From Dermatophagoides farinae (Eukaryota > Arthropoda > Arachnida > Sarcoptiformes > Pyroglyphidae): DNA of 64,000 nucleotides. The translations under genes and the position numbers were made by a program. This document shows, piece by piece, positions 11,498 through 23,240 of this stretch. The notes under the pieces were generated by a model. That model did no database searches. It saw only the letters and a program-made list of their open reading frames with translations, and was not told the DNA's origin. Where the stretch lies: NCBI RefSeq assembly GCF_024713945.1, contig NC_134685.1, positions 186,001-250,000 on the forward strand, in the 5' to 3' direction. Positions within the stretch are counted from its first letter, which is position 1. Each line of letters begins with the position of its first letter.

Positions 11498-11880
11498 CGA
11501 TTCATTCAAATTCATCATCATCACCATTTTACAGGGACAAACCAAAAAAAGTGATATATTTCTGAACACAACGATATAGCCAACGATTTTTCTTTTCTTT
11601 TTCTTCATTTGATTTTTGATTTGGTGAAATCGCATTATTTGATCATTATTACCACACACATACACTCACACACGAGTTGATTCATCATTACTGTGGTAGT
11701 TTAAATTATTAATTTTTTTGAATTCGTTTTTTTGAATAAATAAACCATTTTTTAGTGATTATCGTCATTGATTTTGTCACATAATCATCTTCATCACATC
11801 CAAATCTTCATCTTGGTTTTGTTTTTCTTTTTATTGTTTTTCTTTGTGACATCATACGCGCCAGATCATCATTACATTAC

Positions 11881-13483
11881 ATGCAGATGATAGACAATTC
11901 TTTACGTACGACTAATGGGCCACCAATACCATCATCATCATCATCATCATCATCGTTATCATCACAGCAGCCAACACCACCATCAATAATGACCATATTA
12001 TTACGATTATATAAAATTTTCTTATGGATTACACAGATATCACGATTGACAATATTGTTGATGAAAACATTGGCTGGTCCATTGTGTGCGGCAATACGAC
12101 CGGGTCGTAAGAAAAATGTTGAAAATAAAGTCGTACTGATTACTGGTGCTGGTTCAGGTTTAGGACGTGAAATGGCAATTAAATTTGCTGAATGTGGTGC
12201 CATTACCATATTGTGGGATATTAATGAGGTACAGTACACACAAATTGTTGACCAAATTCCGTTAATTTGGATTATGAATCTTACCATTGAAAACGTGTAG
12301 ACAACAGTAAAACAAACAGCCGAAATGATTGAAGAAATTGTCAATTCAATTCATTACCATTATCATCATAATTCGTCCAAACAATTGACATCATGGTCTG
12401 TTGTTGATGTTGGTGATGAAAATCAAGTTGCACAAGCAGCTCAAAAATTACGAAATCAATTTGGTGATGTTGATATTTTGGTCAATAATGCCGGTATTGC
12501 ACCATGTGAACCATTTAAAAATTTAAAATCTGAAAAAATTCGTGAAATATTTGACGTGAATATTATGGCACATTTTTGGGTAAGTTAAGGGAAAAAATTA
12601 AACATTCTTTACCTCACCTGATCTTATTATTTTTCATTTCATCACTAGACTGTTAAACAATTTTTACCGGCCATGGAAAAGAATAATTCCGGTCATATTG
12701 TGGCCATAGCTTCATCCGCTGGAATTATGGGAAGTCCATATTTTACAGCTTATGGGTAATTAAAATTAATTATTTTTAAATGATTCAATGCAAAGGATTT
12801 TACCTCTTTTATTTTTTCTGACGGTTACAGTGCTAGCAAACATGCTGTTGTTGGTTTCATGAAATGCTTGTATGAAGAATTGGATGAAAATTCACAGATT
12901 CGTTTGACAACGGTTTGCCCATTAGGTATCAGCGGTACCGGTATCGATATTCCGACAAAAACACGTTTTCCATGGTTATTACCGGTAATGCCATTAGAAT
13001 ATGCTGTTGGATTGATATTCGATGCTATATTACGTGAAGAGGAACTTTTTGTTGTGCCCAAAACATTTAAATGGATACATAGACTTCTTAGGTTTGTCAC
13101 ATATATAATATAATATAAATACAATATAATTACCTACCTTTAACGATTTGAAATTCACGATATCAACCAACCACAGTATATTTCCACAAAAAATGGCCAG
13201 CACCATATGGAAATGTTTGGATTATTCAGTCGTACCGACGGGTCTTTATGCACCGATTGGCCGTGCACATTATCATGATCGTATATATCGAAAATTATCA
13301 TTAGCCAATGGCTATGTTCATCATAATAATCACCACCATCATGGCAGTACACATCAACATGGTCAAACAAATCAAATTAACAATAATAATAATCATCATC
13401 ATTCATCATCACCATCATCATCGAATTTATCATCGTCATCCCCTCCACATCGTCCAAGTCGTTCATCATCGTTTCGTTATTGA
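11881..13483 (+). CDS. SDR16C-like short-chain dehydrogenase (retinol/17-beta-hydroxysteroid dehydrogenase type)
   Basis: Five exons join in frame to 433 aa: 11881-12228, 12301-12579, 12649-12755, 12831-13091 and 13177-13483. Classical SDR features follow in order: a hydrophobic N-terminal anchor (about 40-72), the NAD(P)-binding TGAGSGLG in [17 protein letters not shown] in [11 protein letters not shown], the catalytic Ser in ASSAGI, and YGASK (Tyr and Lys), which is rebuilt across the third intron. LTTVCPLGI and the late FxxP region fit the membrane-bound SDR16C group (RDHE2, HSD17B11/13), which oxidise retinol or steroids at the ER or lipid droplets. The first 36 residues are Ser/Pro-rich, and an ATG at 11989 ([13 protein letters not shown]) is an equally good or better start. 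The last 45 residues are rich in His, Asn and Ser, which is unusual for the family. Confidence 0.88.
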
Positions 13484-13939
13484 TCGAATCGTTTTTTTTT
13501 TTACTTCGAACTTAACGGATATATAAAAAATGTTCGACAATTCACAAATACACACACACTGATTTAATCGATCGATACAATCGATTATTTTTGCTCAATA
13601 CTCATGATGTTTTACCATTTTTTTAAATTTTCATTTTTGATTTGATTATTATTGTAATTTGATTTTTTATTACTTCAACTTGAAAATATCAATCAATTAG
13701 TTATCCATTTTGAGAGATGAATTTTTTTCAAAGAAAAATTTAATAAAAATCATCAAATTTTATTTTTCTATTTTGACCATGAATGGCCCATCATTGCAAA
13801 ATAGGATGGCAATAAACATTCGATTTTTTTCGATTCAAATTTGTTGAAATTAGTCATTTTTTGAAATTAAAAAATTTTTATTGATTCAAACATATTTGAT
13901 TATTTTAATTTACGAACCTTGTGTGTATTCGTAAATCAA
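13484..13939. other. Short intergenic region between SDR and SAAL1
   Basis: AT-rich with T-runs and several TCGAT motifs near 13565-13590, arranged as an 8-bp inverted repeat (TAATCGAT...ATCGATTA). An AATAAAA at 13740-13746 may end the SDR mRNA. No gene is visible. Confidence 0.5.
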
Positions 13940-15331
13940 ATGGACGCAAATGCAATCGGACAAACGGTCTATTCCAAACAATGGCTCATTCAAGGTCTAA
14001 TGAAAATGATCAAGGCAAGTGTCTCCAACATTGATGAATTTTTTTCACTTATTTTGATCGATTGTTCGTATTTGATGTGTTTGTGACATGTTTCCAGAAA
14101 AGTTTTCCCATTTTTTCCTTCCAACAAATGATGATGATAATTTCATAATTAATGATTTGATTGTTTTTTTTTAGTTTGTACAGAATGAATCGAATACGAC
14201 CAGCAACCACAATAATGATGATGGTGATAATGATGAGCCATCATCAATGACCATGAGTGATAATGTTACATTGATTGATGTTGAAGATCAATTATGTCTA
14301 ATGTGGGATATATCATCTGAAACGGATGTACAACAATGTCTTTATGAATTGAATGCTGATGAAATTTTCATCGATACAGTAATGCGGACAGAAAATCGAC
14401 GATTAGCCGAAATATCCATTGGTATCCTTGGTAATCTTAGTCATAATGATCGAATAAGTGAACGAATCGCAACGAATGAATCATTCTGGTTAGTTACAAA
14501 GCAGTAATGTTGTATCGCAACTAATGAATTTAATTCTCTCATAATCACAGTTCGTTTGCGTTATCCATGTTTACAGCTGCAGATATACCATTCCTGATAC
14601 AATTGATTCGTTTTCTTCATATAAACGTACATAAAAAACCAGAAAAATGGTTGTCATTAATTCATGAACAAAGAAAATTTTTCATCTACCAAATCGAATA
14701 TCTAATGGCCAATTGTTTGAATGTTGAGTTACTGCGATTATTATTGCAATATTTGAACGATGTATTATACCGTGATGAAGAACTGGCCTCTCAAGTTCTA
14801 TTCACTGACGATGATGATTCAAATTTCATCACTGCATTATGTCAAGCTTGTCAGCAGATTTTGACAGAAATCGATGATCAGGATAACGATGAAGAAGCTA
14901 TTGATACCAATCGTGATGTTCAATTTTTCCATAATTTTTGGTTTATACTTGAAATGGTTACTCGTGGTATCAATATTGATGGCCACCACCGATTACCAGA
15001 TTGTGGAAATATTAGTGAATTATTCATACGATTCGCTACTGGACAATCATTCATCGATTTTGAATCATCCAACAGTATCAATTCATTTTCAGCTGCTTGT
15101 GCTTGTTTGATTCGATTTATTCAACAAAGTGATGATGTAAAAAACCCCAAAAACATTTCAACCATATTTCAACAGACAATGACTATTGATCGATTAAAAT
15201 TGACATTCAATAAGTCGTTGGCGCTATTATCGGATCAACAATTGCCAATTCATCAAGATGATGATGGCTTGATATTACGAAATCTTCATGCTAATATTGA
15301 TCATCTTTATAGATATTTATTTTCATCATAA
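13940..15331 (+). CDS. SAAL1: SAAL1-like armadillo-fold protein
   Basis: Exons 13940-14014, 14175-14488 and 14551-15331 join to 389 aa. The N-terminal VYSKQWLIQGL matches the SAAL1 signature (human VYSKHWLF...). It is followed by an acidic stretch, LCLMWDISSETDVQQCLYELNADEIF, and AEISIGILGNLSHND, which recalls armadillo-like helices. Family members are linked to cell growth and inflammation in vertebrates, but their biochemical role is poorly defined. The first intron (14015-14174) begins GCAAGT, a GC-AG intron; a GT donor nearby would break the frame. Human SAAL1 is longer (about 470 aa), and the difference is mainly C-terminal. Confidence 0.85.
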
Positions 15332-18300
15332 CAGCAATGTTAATCTGTTACTGTTATGAAAACAAACAGACGAACGTAAGTTACGAAAAGAAATTCAATT
15401 CAAAAAAACAATGAATTAATTTTTTTGTGAATATTTTTTCTCTGTTTTTTTCATGTCATAAAAACAGAAAAGCAAAAAGAATGAATTATTTACGTTGAAA
15501 ATCAATACGTCAAATATTTGGCCAATTAAATTTTTTGCAAATATTGGCCCAATATTTATAAATATTGACTCTTGTTTTTTTTTGCAACCAAGTTTCATCG
15601 TTACGTAAACAATTTTTTACGGTTCAACTTGTAATTGATGAATTCTTTGAACTTGGAATCAAAGAAAATCTCTTAATTTATAATTTATTTGTTGAAAAAA
15701 TTTGAATTTCTCAACAATCGACTCAACAACAAAATCCTCATATACTATGATCACGTATTGTATGTATGGATTTTTCTACTACGTCATATTCCCAATAACA
15801 ACAATATTCATAAAACTAATTGCCATTGTGTGTGTGTGTTGTTGTTGTTCGTGCATAATGTTAATAATGATGATCTTGTCGACAAACATAACAGGATGGT
15901 GAATCTTACAGGACGATGCTAGATGCATATTTCTTCATCGAATATATGATGGCCATGTACAAAACACACACACACACAACATGGTCGTCCTCATCAACCA
16001 AAATTATTCAAGCTGTCAATAATGATAAGAAAAAAAATTAATCAATTCATTCATTTTCACATCATTGTCGTTTTTTTTGTTTCGACCATTGTGAATTACA
16101 TAATCATCATTATAATATGGATGCTCTAATGATATAGAGACGAGGAAGAGAAAAATTTTTCTGATAAATTCATAATAGTATCGATTATCGATACCCTTCT
16201 CAACTATAGTCTGATTTCAACAATTTCATTTTCTTTCCTCATTGATTCTAAAAACAATCTGTTGTAAATTGAAGCAATTGATAATCGATTATGGCCATTG
16301 TTCAACAATGAAAAAAAAGAAGAAATCGATTGAGATCAAAATGATCGATCATCATCATTATTATCATCAAGATCATGATGACCATCAACAAAAAAAATAC
16401 ACATGGCCATTGTAGAATTTAATATTTTTTCGTCTAAAAATTTGTAGTTTTTGTTATCTAGAAAATGAAAGACGAAAAATGTTTTCTCTTTTTTTCACGA
16501 AACGATAATCATGGATACGAGAAAAAGGGAGAAACTCTCTCCCTCTCATAATGTGTGTGTGTTCATCATTGTGAATCGAATCAAAGCTACAGCTAAAAAT
16601 GAGAGAAATAATGATAATAATGGTGTATTGTTGTTTTTTTTAAAAAAAAGCAATGATGATGATACGTTTTCTTTATTGATCAAAGAAAAAAACATCCAGA
16701 CATCATGACAGATAAAAGACATAGTTACTTATGGAGGAAGAAAGAAAGAAAATAAAATGTGAAATTTTCATTCAAAATGACAACGGTGAAAAAAATTTGA
16801 CGACACTTGAGATTGATTGATTCATTCGTAAGTATCAATCGGATGAATTCGAAACATTTTATTGTTTTCAAATCTTCAACGTTTGATGATTCACATTCAT
16901 CTATGATCTATTATAAATCATCGATTGGTGATTTATTATCGATAATAATGAAAATCAATCGATCCTATGGCATTAACCTTTTTTTTGTTATCTAAATCAT
17001 GATACGAATCATGCTTTCATATATATAATATTTATTGTTCATGAAACGATTATCGATTTTTTCTGGTTTCTTATCATCCGATGGCCAAAATGTGTATGTT
17101 GTCTATCATCGATATTTAAAGCTTCGTCTGTTATTTTTTTCAAGTGAAAGAATAATTTTGCCTTTCATCAACATCATCATCATTAAGTTTTACATGACGA
17201 ATTTTTTAAAAATTCTAAAATTTCCTACTTTTAAATCGAAAATTGCCCATTTATAATCACCGTTAATCATAATTATCATAATCATCAAATTAACCTATCG
17301 ATTAATAACTGTGTGTCTCTTCATGTGTATATGTGTGTGAAAATAATTAATTTAATTAAGAGGAAAAAAACGATCAACAACGTTGAAATAATAATCGATT
17401 GCCCGTGAACTTTGAAAGAAGAAGAAATCAACGAATCTGTAAAAAAAACTATCGATGAAATCAATGTTGGTTTTATGTGTGTGTGTGTGCATAGTGGCAA
17501 CATTTCCGGACAAAGGTAAGTATGCAGGCCCATTTTTCGATTCATATGAAAGAAGAGTGATTTTACTTTTTTTTGAGAAAATAAGAGGAATTTGACCTTT
17601 GAGGAAATAGTTTTTGATGATTGCCAATTTTCACCACCTTCACTTTAAAAAGATAGGATTTTGAATCATATAATCAATGTATCAATCATTTTGATATTGT
17701 AAAATTTGACAATCATCACTGACAGGTAGACACGATTTTATCAATAGAAAATTGATGATGATGATGATTCATTTATTTTTGCCCTTTATGTTGACCATTA
17801 ATATTTTGATATTTTTAGTGATGATAATTGATATATTTCAAATGTTTAAAAAGCACAATGTAAATATTATTTTGTGGTGGCGTGGTTTTTTCTTTGTTTT
17901 CCTTGAAACATTAGCAACAAAAAATGACCATTGAGGAAAACAACGTGATTTTTTTGTTTGATGATAACATTTTCGGTTGACCGATTCGATCCGAATCGAA
18001 ATGTGTCTATTTGATTTCAAAATCTTTAATGATAAGATTCGCTTTGTTTTTAATGTGCATATTTTTATTTTTATTTTATCTATATCATCATAGTTCACAT
18101 ATATAAACACTAGATGATTAGAAATGACACAGAAAAATCTAACCAGAAATAAATCGGTCAAGAAGAAAAAACAAAAAAATGCCTCTCTTGGTGATGATAA
18201 AATTCTTATTATCACCATCACTGTGTGTGTGTGTGTGAATAAACACTTTGATGTTATCATCGATAATTTTAGCAAAATAAACGATACCAAATATACTTTC

Positions 18301-20118
18301 AATCATCGTGTGAATGATTGAATTAGGCCCCACGGATCTTGTCGTGGTGCCTGTGTGTTTTTTTTCCATTCTCTATGTTATTATTATTTCAACAACAATC
18401 GATCAACAGCGATTTGATTGATCTATCGATCATTGTAGATTTTTTTTATTTGTTAAGAAATGTTAATTTTTCTTCATTGGTAAAAACACTGAAACAATTG
18501 ATCCTTGGATCCGATCCTTGATCGGATCAAGCTAATTATGGATCCTCCGTATATAAATAAGTGTTTGTGTGTGTGTGTGTTGTGTCTGTCTGTATTTTTG
18601 TGCGTATTTCGGCAATCGCTTGCAATAATTTTTTGTAAAATAGGTCGCCATCGAATTCATATCATAGAAAATCAATTAGTTTAAGGTCACTGATTTGTGA
18701 AAAATATATGGAGAATGTATGAATGTTTCAAATGTATGAATCGATGAATGATCTGTATTTACCATTGATTCATAATTGACTCGGGTTCAACATTCTTTCA
18801 TAAGCTCATTTCATTTCCTATCTAATATTTGTGCTTTTCATTCACAAAAAAATGAAGATTCATTCGATTCAAGTTTTCAATGAGTATTCAAAATTTGATT
18901 TTTTTCAAGTTTTGAATGGGAAAAACCCTTTATTAAAAGATTATTCTATCAAGATTAAGATTCTTTTGGAAATACATTCTTGTACTTACCTATGACATAT
19001 ATAATTGAACCATTTATATAACCATGATGATGAATTTTGCCAAGTTTTGCGTAATCCCTTTTTCTTTCTCTTTTGATGCCGATACTTTTTTTTGATTTTA
19101 ATCGTTCATCTCATCTTTTATATGAAGCAGGCATAAAATTAGCAAATGAAATGTCCAGTCCATTTCATAGATTTACTCTCTGTGTGTATGTGTTTGTGTG
19201 TTACATTCTCATCATTTTCTTACTGATTTAAACATTGACAAAAAAAAACAAAAACTACTTTACTTTTTTTTATTTATTCGTTTGAAGGCCATGGGTCGCC
19301 GCTAGCTCGAAAAAAGGTTCCAATCTAATCATCCATTCCAATTTCTCTTGTTGTTTTGAATCACTATATAGTTTAAGTGTTTGTTAGTGTGAAATTATTG
19401 AAAAATTCAGAAAAAAAGGAAAGAAAAAATATCTGATCATTTTTAGTAACTAAACACTAACCATGGCCACAACTACGTGTTTTTGCCGTTTTTATCCATT
19501 GCACTTTATTTTGCATGAATGTAAACAACACAAACACACACACACACTTACGTTATGTGATGCACGTTTCGAAATATTATTTTCTCTTCTCTTTTCAACG
19601 TAACGAACAAACAATGATTTCATTTGTTTGTCGGCCCTTTATTTATAAATATTATGCTGATGATTTTTAGCCACAACTGATCATGGTCATCATCATCCTT
19701 ATGATCATCGTATCTGTATGATGATCATGTCAATGTTCACGTAACATATCATATCCCATCGATTGGATTGTCATCACCACTTTTACCTCTATGTGTATCT
19801 GTGTCTGTGGTGTTTTTCTTCAAAACGTTTGAACTTAACGTTGTTGTTTCTTTCTATTTTTTGACTTTTCGTTCCAATATTGTTGCTCCAATACAATTGA
19901 ATCAACAAAAACGCAGCTCTTTTTTTCCTCTAAGGTCTGATGATGTGGTTTGAAATGATTTGAGAAAAGTGTTGCTAAATTTGTTCTCCGTATTCAATTA
20001 ACTAATATTTTTTTTTTATAATCCCTTTTCTCTCTTTTGTTTTTTTTTCTTGGGTAAAACATAGATTTTTTCAATTCTCGATTTGAATTCAATCCTCTTT
20101 CATTCGTGTGTGTGTGGT
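15332..20118. other. 4.8-kb noncoding region before the first desaturase
   Basis: Small ORFs here are low-complexity and show no family features. The region holds many CA/GT runs, ATC/GAT triplets and TCGAT-rich short palindromes, including GTATCGATTATCGATAC (16178-16194) and a 16-bp palindrome centred on TATCGATA (16933-16948). It also holds a hairpin with a TATA box near 18.5 kb. It may contain upstream noncoding exons and enhancers of the desaturase, but none can be proven here. Confidence 0.5.
18504..18559 (+). promoter_or_regulatory. Hairpin followed by TATA box (TATATAAATA)
   Basis: CTTGGATCCGATC (18504-18516) and GATCGGATCAAG (18520-18531) form a 12-bp stem with one bulged G and a 3-nt loop. 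Nineteen bases later lies TATATAAATA (18550-18559), a strong TATA box on the plus strand. A GT-repeat follows where transcription would start. This could be the promoter of an upstream exon of the desaturase at 20170; no such exon was identified. Confidence 0.3.
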
Positions 20119-20142
20119 GATTGATTGATTGATTGATTGATT
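20119..20142. repeat. (GATT)6 tetranucleotide repeat in the desaturase leader
   Basis: Six perfect GATT units end 27 bp before the desaturase ATG, within its probable 5' UTR. Confidence 0.85.
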
Positions 20143-20169
20143 TGGATATATCAACTAACATATCAAAAC

Positions 20170-21867
20170 ATGGCAATTAATATAAACAATCAACAAAGTA
20201 ACCATATTGATAATCATGATAATTTCAATGGTAATGGATCAGATATGGATCAAGGTTATTGTCATCAACAACACCATCACCGTGTTTCATCATCACCGTT
20301 AACAATAAGAAAAAAGCTCATGACACAATCAACTCATGAAATACCGACGACGACAACGAAAACAACAATAACAACAACAACTTCCGAAAATTTTCTTGCC
20401 AAAATCGATAGATCAATATCATCATCAATTATTATGGTCGAAAATGATGATGATGATATTGTTGGTGATCCTAAACGTAATCCTATACTACCATCCACAT
20501 CATCTGTATTACAAGTCGATGATAATGAACAACAATCACAACAGCAGCATACAATCACAAATCTAATCATAGATCAGAATAATAATAAAAGATCAGATTC
20601 AAAAATTGAACAGCAACAACAACAGCTGCAGATTACAATCGATGATCACCAGCCAGTCAACAACAATAGTTCAAATGGTCAATATCAAATGATTGCATTG
20701 AATGATGGTAAACATATCGATAATGATGCCGATAATAATTTAAACAATGATGATGATGGTGATGATGATAAATTGGGAAAAGCAACAAACAATGTAAATA
20801 AGAAACGATTTACATTGACCATATTCGGTTATCGACCCGAACAGATAAAATGGACAAATGTTTTATGGTTATTATTCACACATTCATTATTAGTTATTGG
20901 TTATGTTTATGTATCATTGTATCCTGTCAAATTTTTCACTGTACCATGGATTGCATTGTTGGGTGTAGCTGGTGGTTTTGGTGTATCAATCGGTGCACAT
21001 CGTTTATTCGCACATCGATCATTCAAAGCACGATGGTTATTACGATTCGGTCTTGTACTCGTGGAAACATTATCAATGAATGGTGGTTGTTATAGCTATG
21101 CTCGTGATCATCGTTGTCATCATAAATTTGTCGATACAAATGGTGATCCAAAAAATGCAAAACGTGGTTTCTTTTTCGCACATATTGGCTGGTGGATGTT
21201 GAAAAAACATCCCGATGTAATTCGAATGGGCCGTAAATTGAATCATAAAGATTTGGATGATGAACCATTAATCGTATGGCAGAAAAAGCTATATTTTCCA
21301 TTATTCCTATTGGTCAGTGTTGTTGGTCCAACACTCATACCGATCTATCTATGGAACGAAGATATAGTGATCTCATTCTTCATGTCGGCCGTACTACGTA
21401 CCGTCGTCGTCGTCCATCATTTATTCACCGTAAATTCGATTGCCCATATATTTGGGCTACGACCTTATAATCGAGATATTGGTCCGACTGAATCAAAGAT
21501 CACCATGTATTTATCGTTAGGTGAAGGTTCACACAATTATCATCACACATTTCCATATGATTATGCAAATTGTGAGAAAAAATGGTGGGAAGTATTCAAT
21601 CCATCCACATTGTTTGTCGACATGTGTTCCATGATTGGATTGGCGTATGATCTGAAAAAACCATCTGATCGTGTTATTAAAGGCGTCGTTTCACGTGTCG
21701 GAGATCCACGTTTTTATGAGAAAAAATTAACCGTTCAAAAACCGATGCGCAAACGGATAATGCATGGTGCTACTGATTGGCTAATCGGTACTGTTGTAGC
21801 CGGTTGGGCTATTTATCCACCTATTCTATTCAAAATTATTACTGGCCGGCCAGTTATCGTCTTCTAA
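20170..21867 (+). CDS. Acyl-CoA delta-9 desaturase with long disordered N-terminus (copy A)
   Basis: A single-exon ORF of 565 aa from the first in-frame ATG. The C-terminal 340 residues are a membrane di-iron desaturase with all three histidine boxes: HRLFAH (277-282), HRCHH (314-318) and HNYHH within GEGSHNYHH (455-459). The enzyme would insert the first double bond at C9 of stearoyl- or palmitoyl-CoA in the ER, with cytochrome b5. Four hydrophobic segments surround the boxes, as usual. Residues 1-215 are unlike typical desaturases (whole length about 330-380): they are rich in Gln, Asn, Asp and Thr with no hydrophobic segment, and look disordered. The second copy starts about 4 kb downstream. 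Substrate chain length cannot be told from sequence. Confidence 0.93.
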   Translation: MAININNQQSNHIDNHDNFNGNGSDMDQGYCHQQHHHRVSSSPLTIRKKLMTQSTHEIPTTTTKTTITTTTSENFLAKIDRSISSSIIMVENDDDDIVGDPKRNPILPSTSSVLQVDDNEQQSQQQHTITNLIIDQNNNKRSDSKIEQQQQQLQITIDDHQPVNNNSSNGQYQMIALNDGKHIDNDADNNLNNDDDGDDDKLGKATNNVNKKRFTLTIFGYRPEQIKWTNVLWLLFTHSLLVIGYVYVSLYPVKFFTVPWIALLGVAGGFGVSIGAHRLFAHRSFKARWLLRFGLVLVETLSMNGGCYSYARDHRCHHKFVDTNGDPKNAKRGFFFAHIGWWMLKKHPDVIRMGRKLNHKDLDDEPLIVWQKKLYFPLFLLVSVVGPTLIPIYLWNEDIVISFFMSAVLRTVVVVHHLFTVNSIAHIFGLRPYNRDIGPTESKITMYLSLGEGSHNYHHTFPYDYANCEKKWWEVFNPSTLFVDMCSMIGLAYDLKKPSDRVIKGVVSRVGDPRFYEKKLTVQKPMRKRIMHGATDWLIGTVVAGWAIYPPILFKIITGRPVIVF

Positions 21868-22592
21868 TCAAAAAAAAGAATCAACTTTAAATCTGCAACT
21901 AAAAACTACAAATTACAGATTACATCATTTTTTTCATACAGCTTATAATTAATAATTATAGTCCTCTTTTGTCTGGATGTCAAGTCACTACAACACACAC
22001 ACACACAAACAAATACGTACACACCCTCCTGGTCTTGTCTCGCATACACACCTCATTCATTCCATGATTTTTATTTTTTAGAAATTTTCCAATTTTTTTC
22101 CGCTTTGTTTCATATTTTAATGATAATGATAATTTAGATTGGTTGTGTAATTTTTTCCTCTTTGTTCTGTCGTGATTTTCTCTGCTTTTTTTACTTTCGT
22201 AAATTTGTAAATGACAATAGTGAATATGATTATATGGAATGTGGAATAAAAAATGATTTGATTTGATTTTGATTTGATTTTTTTCCAGCAGAAATAAATC
22301 AAAATTGTCCTTTTTAATACACTCGATAGATGGCGATAAAAGTTATCTGCAATGTTTATGTTTTGGTTATCCAATACTGGATGGCAGCACCGTTTTCCGA
22401 ATGATTATTATAAATATGTAATCATTAATTAATCGAATGATCTTTGAATCATCATCCATGAAACATATCGACTTTTGTTGATAGATATATTTGTTTTTTT
22501 AGTATAAATAAATAGAAACATTCGTCTGGTTTTTAAATTTTTTTTATTTCATTTTTATTCCAAGTTTTTTTCTTGAAATAATCATCAAAATA
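21868..22592. other. Intergenic region after desaturase A
   Basis: It contains a CA run near 21990-22005, a candidate poly(A) signal AATAAA (22245-22250), and two CTCF-like motifs: ATAGATGGCGATA near 22325-22337 and CTGGATGGCAGCAC near 22377-22390. No gene is seen. Confidence 0.4.
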
Positions 22593-23240
22593 ATGTCTTC
22601 GAATGATTGTGATTATCAACAATTTAAAGCCATATTTGTTGGCAAATGTATCGTTAATGATCCTATGGCTAAAACGTCGGTCAAAATGGCAACACGTAGT
22701 ATCGTGAAACATATGTTCAACAACAACAGTCAAAGTCGTCGTCGTAGTCTATCGAAATTCGGAACCAATTCAATGGATTCTTTGGAGGTTATTATCAACG
22801 TATATTCCGATCGAGTATTGGTACGAAATCGTTCTTTAATCATGATGATGGAAGATTCTGAGCGAATCGATGACCAATTATTTGAATGGAATAGCAAAAC
22901 TATATCCAGTTGTTTTGTACTGCGTGAAGATAAACGTATCATCTCGGTCGTTGCATTTAATCCTGAAAATTTACAAATGGAAGCTTATGTATTCTACATG
23001 GCTGATCGATTTATAGTTGCTCAATTAATGAACATTCTCTATAAAATGTTGGTTGAAAATTTCACCACGATTAATGGTGGTCATGATGCTAATGAAGATT
23101 CAAATTCAAGTACCGATTCATTGTGTGATAATCATCAAAAACCAATCAAACTATTAATGACAATGGTGGATGGACGACAAAAAAATATTCCAAACAATCA
23201 TCATTCCTCCAGTGATGATATACAATTGATAAATCTTTGA
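22593..23240 (+). CDS. Small PTB/PID-like domain protein, family not identified
   Basis: A single-exon ORF of 215 aa with balanced, non-repetitive composition. Residues about 8-160 show the order expected of a phosphotyrosine-binding (PTB/PID) fold: a first strand FKAIFVGKCIV, a helix with MATRSIVKHM, strands LEVIINVYSDRVLVRN and TISSCFVLREDKRIISVVAFNP, then MEAYVFYMADRF and a C-terminal helix AQLMNILYKML. PTB domains bind NPxY-type tails in signalling or endocytic adaptors. An Arg/Ser-rich insert (about 48-55) and a disordered acidic tail (about 165-215) are also present. It lies between two desaturase copies. The fold call is by eye, and the orthologue is unknown. Confidence 0.5.
   Translation: MSSNDCDYQQFKAIFVGKCIVNDPMAKTSVKMATRSIVKHMFNNNSQSRRRSLSKFGTNSMDSLEVIINVYSDRVLVRNRSLIMMMEDSERIDDQLFEWNSKTISSCFVLREDKRIISVVAFNPENLQMEAYVFYMADRFIVAQLMNILYKMLVENFTTINGGHDANEDSNSSTDSLCDNHQKPIKLLMTMVDGRQKNIPNNHHSSSDDIQLINL

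Larger units (their letters stand above)
10577..11880. other. Noncoding gap between RUVBL1 and the SDR gene
   Basis: No ORF with family features is visible. The gap holds a TATATAA box (10746-10752), a CGA/ACA triplet repeat, a perfect 42-bp palindrome, short CA runs near 11650 and long T-runs. It probably contains the SDR gene promoter and 5' UTR, whose start cannot be fixed by eye. Confidence 0.5.
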
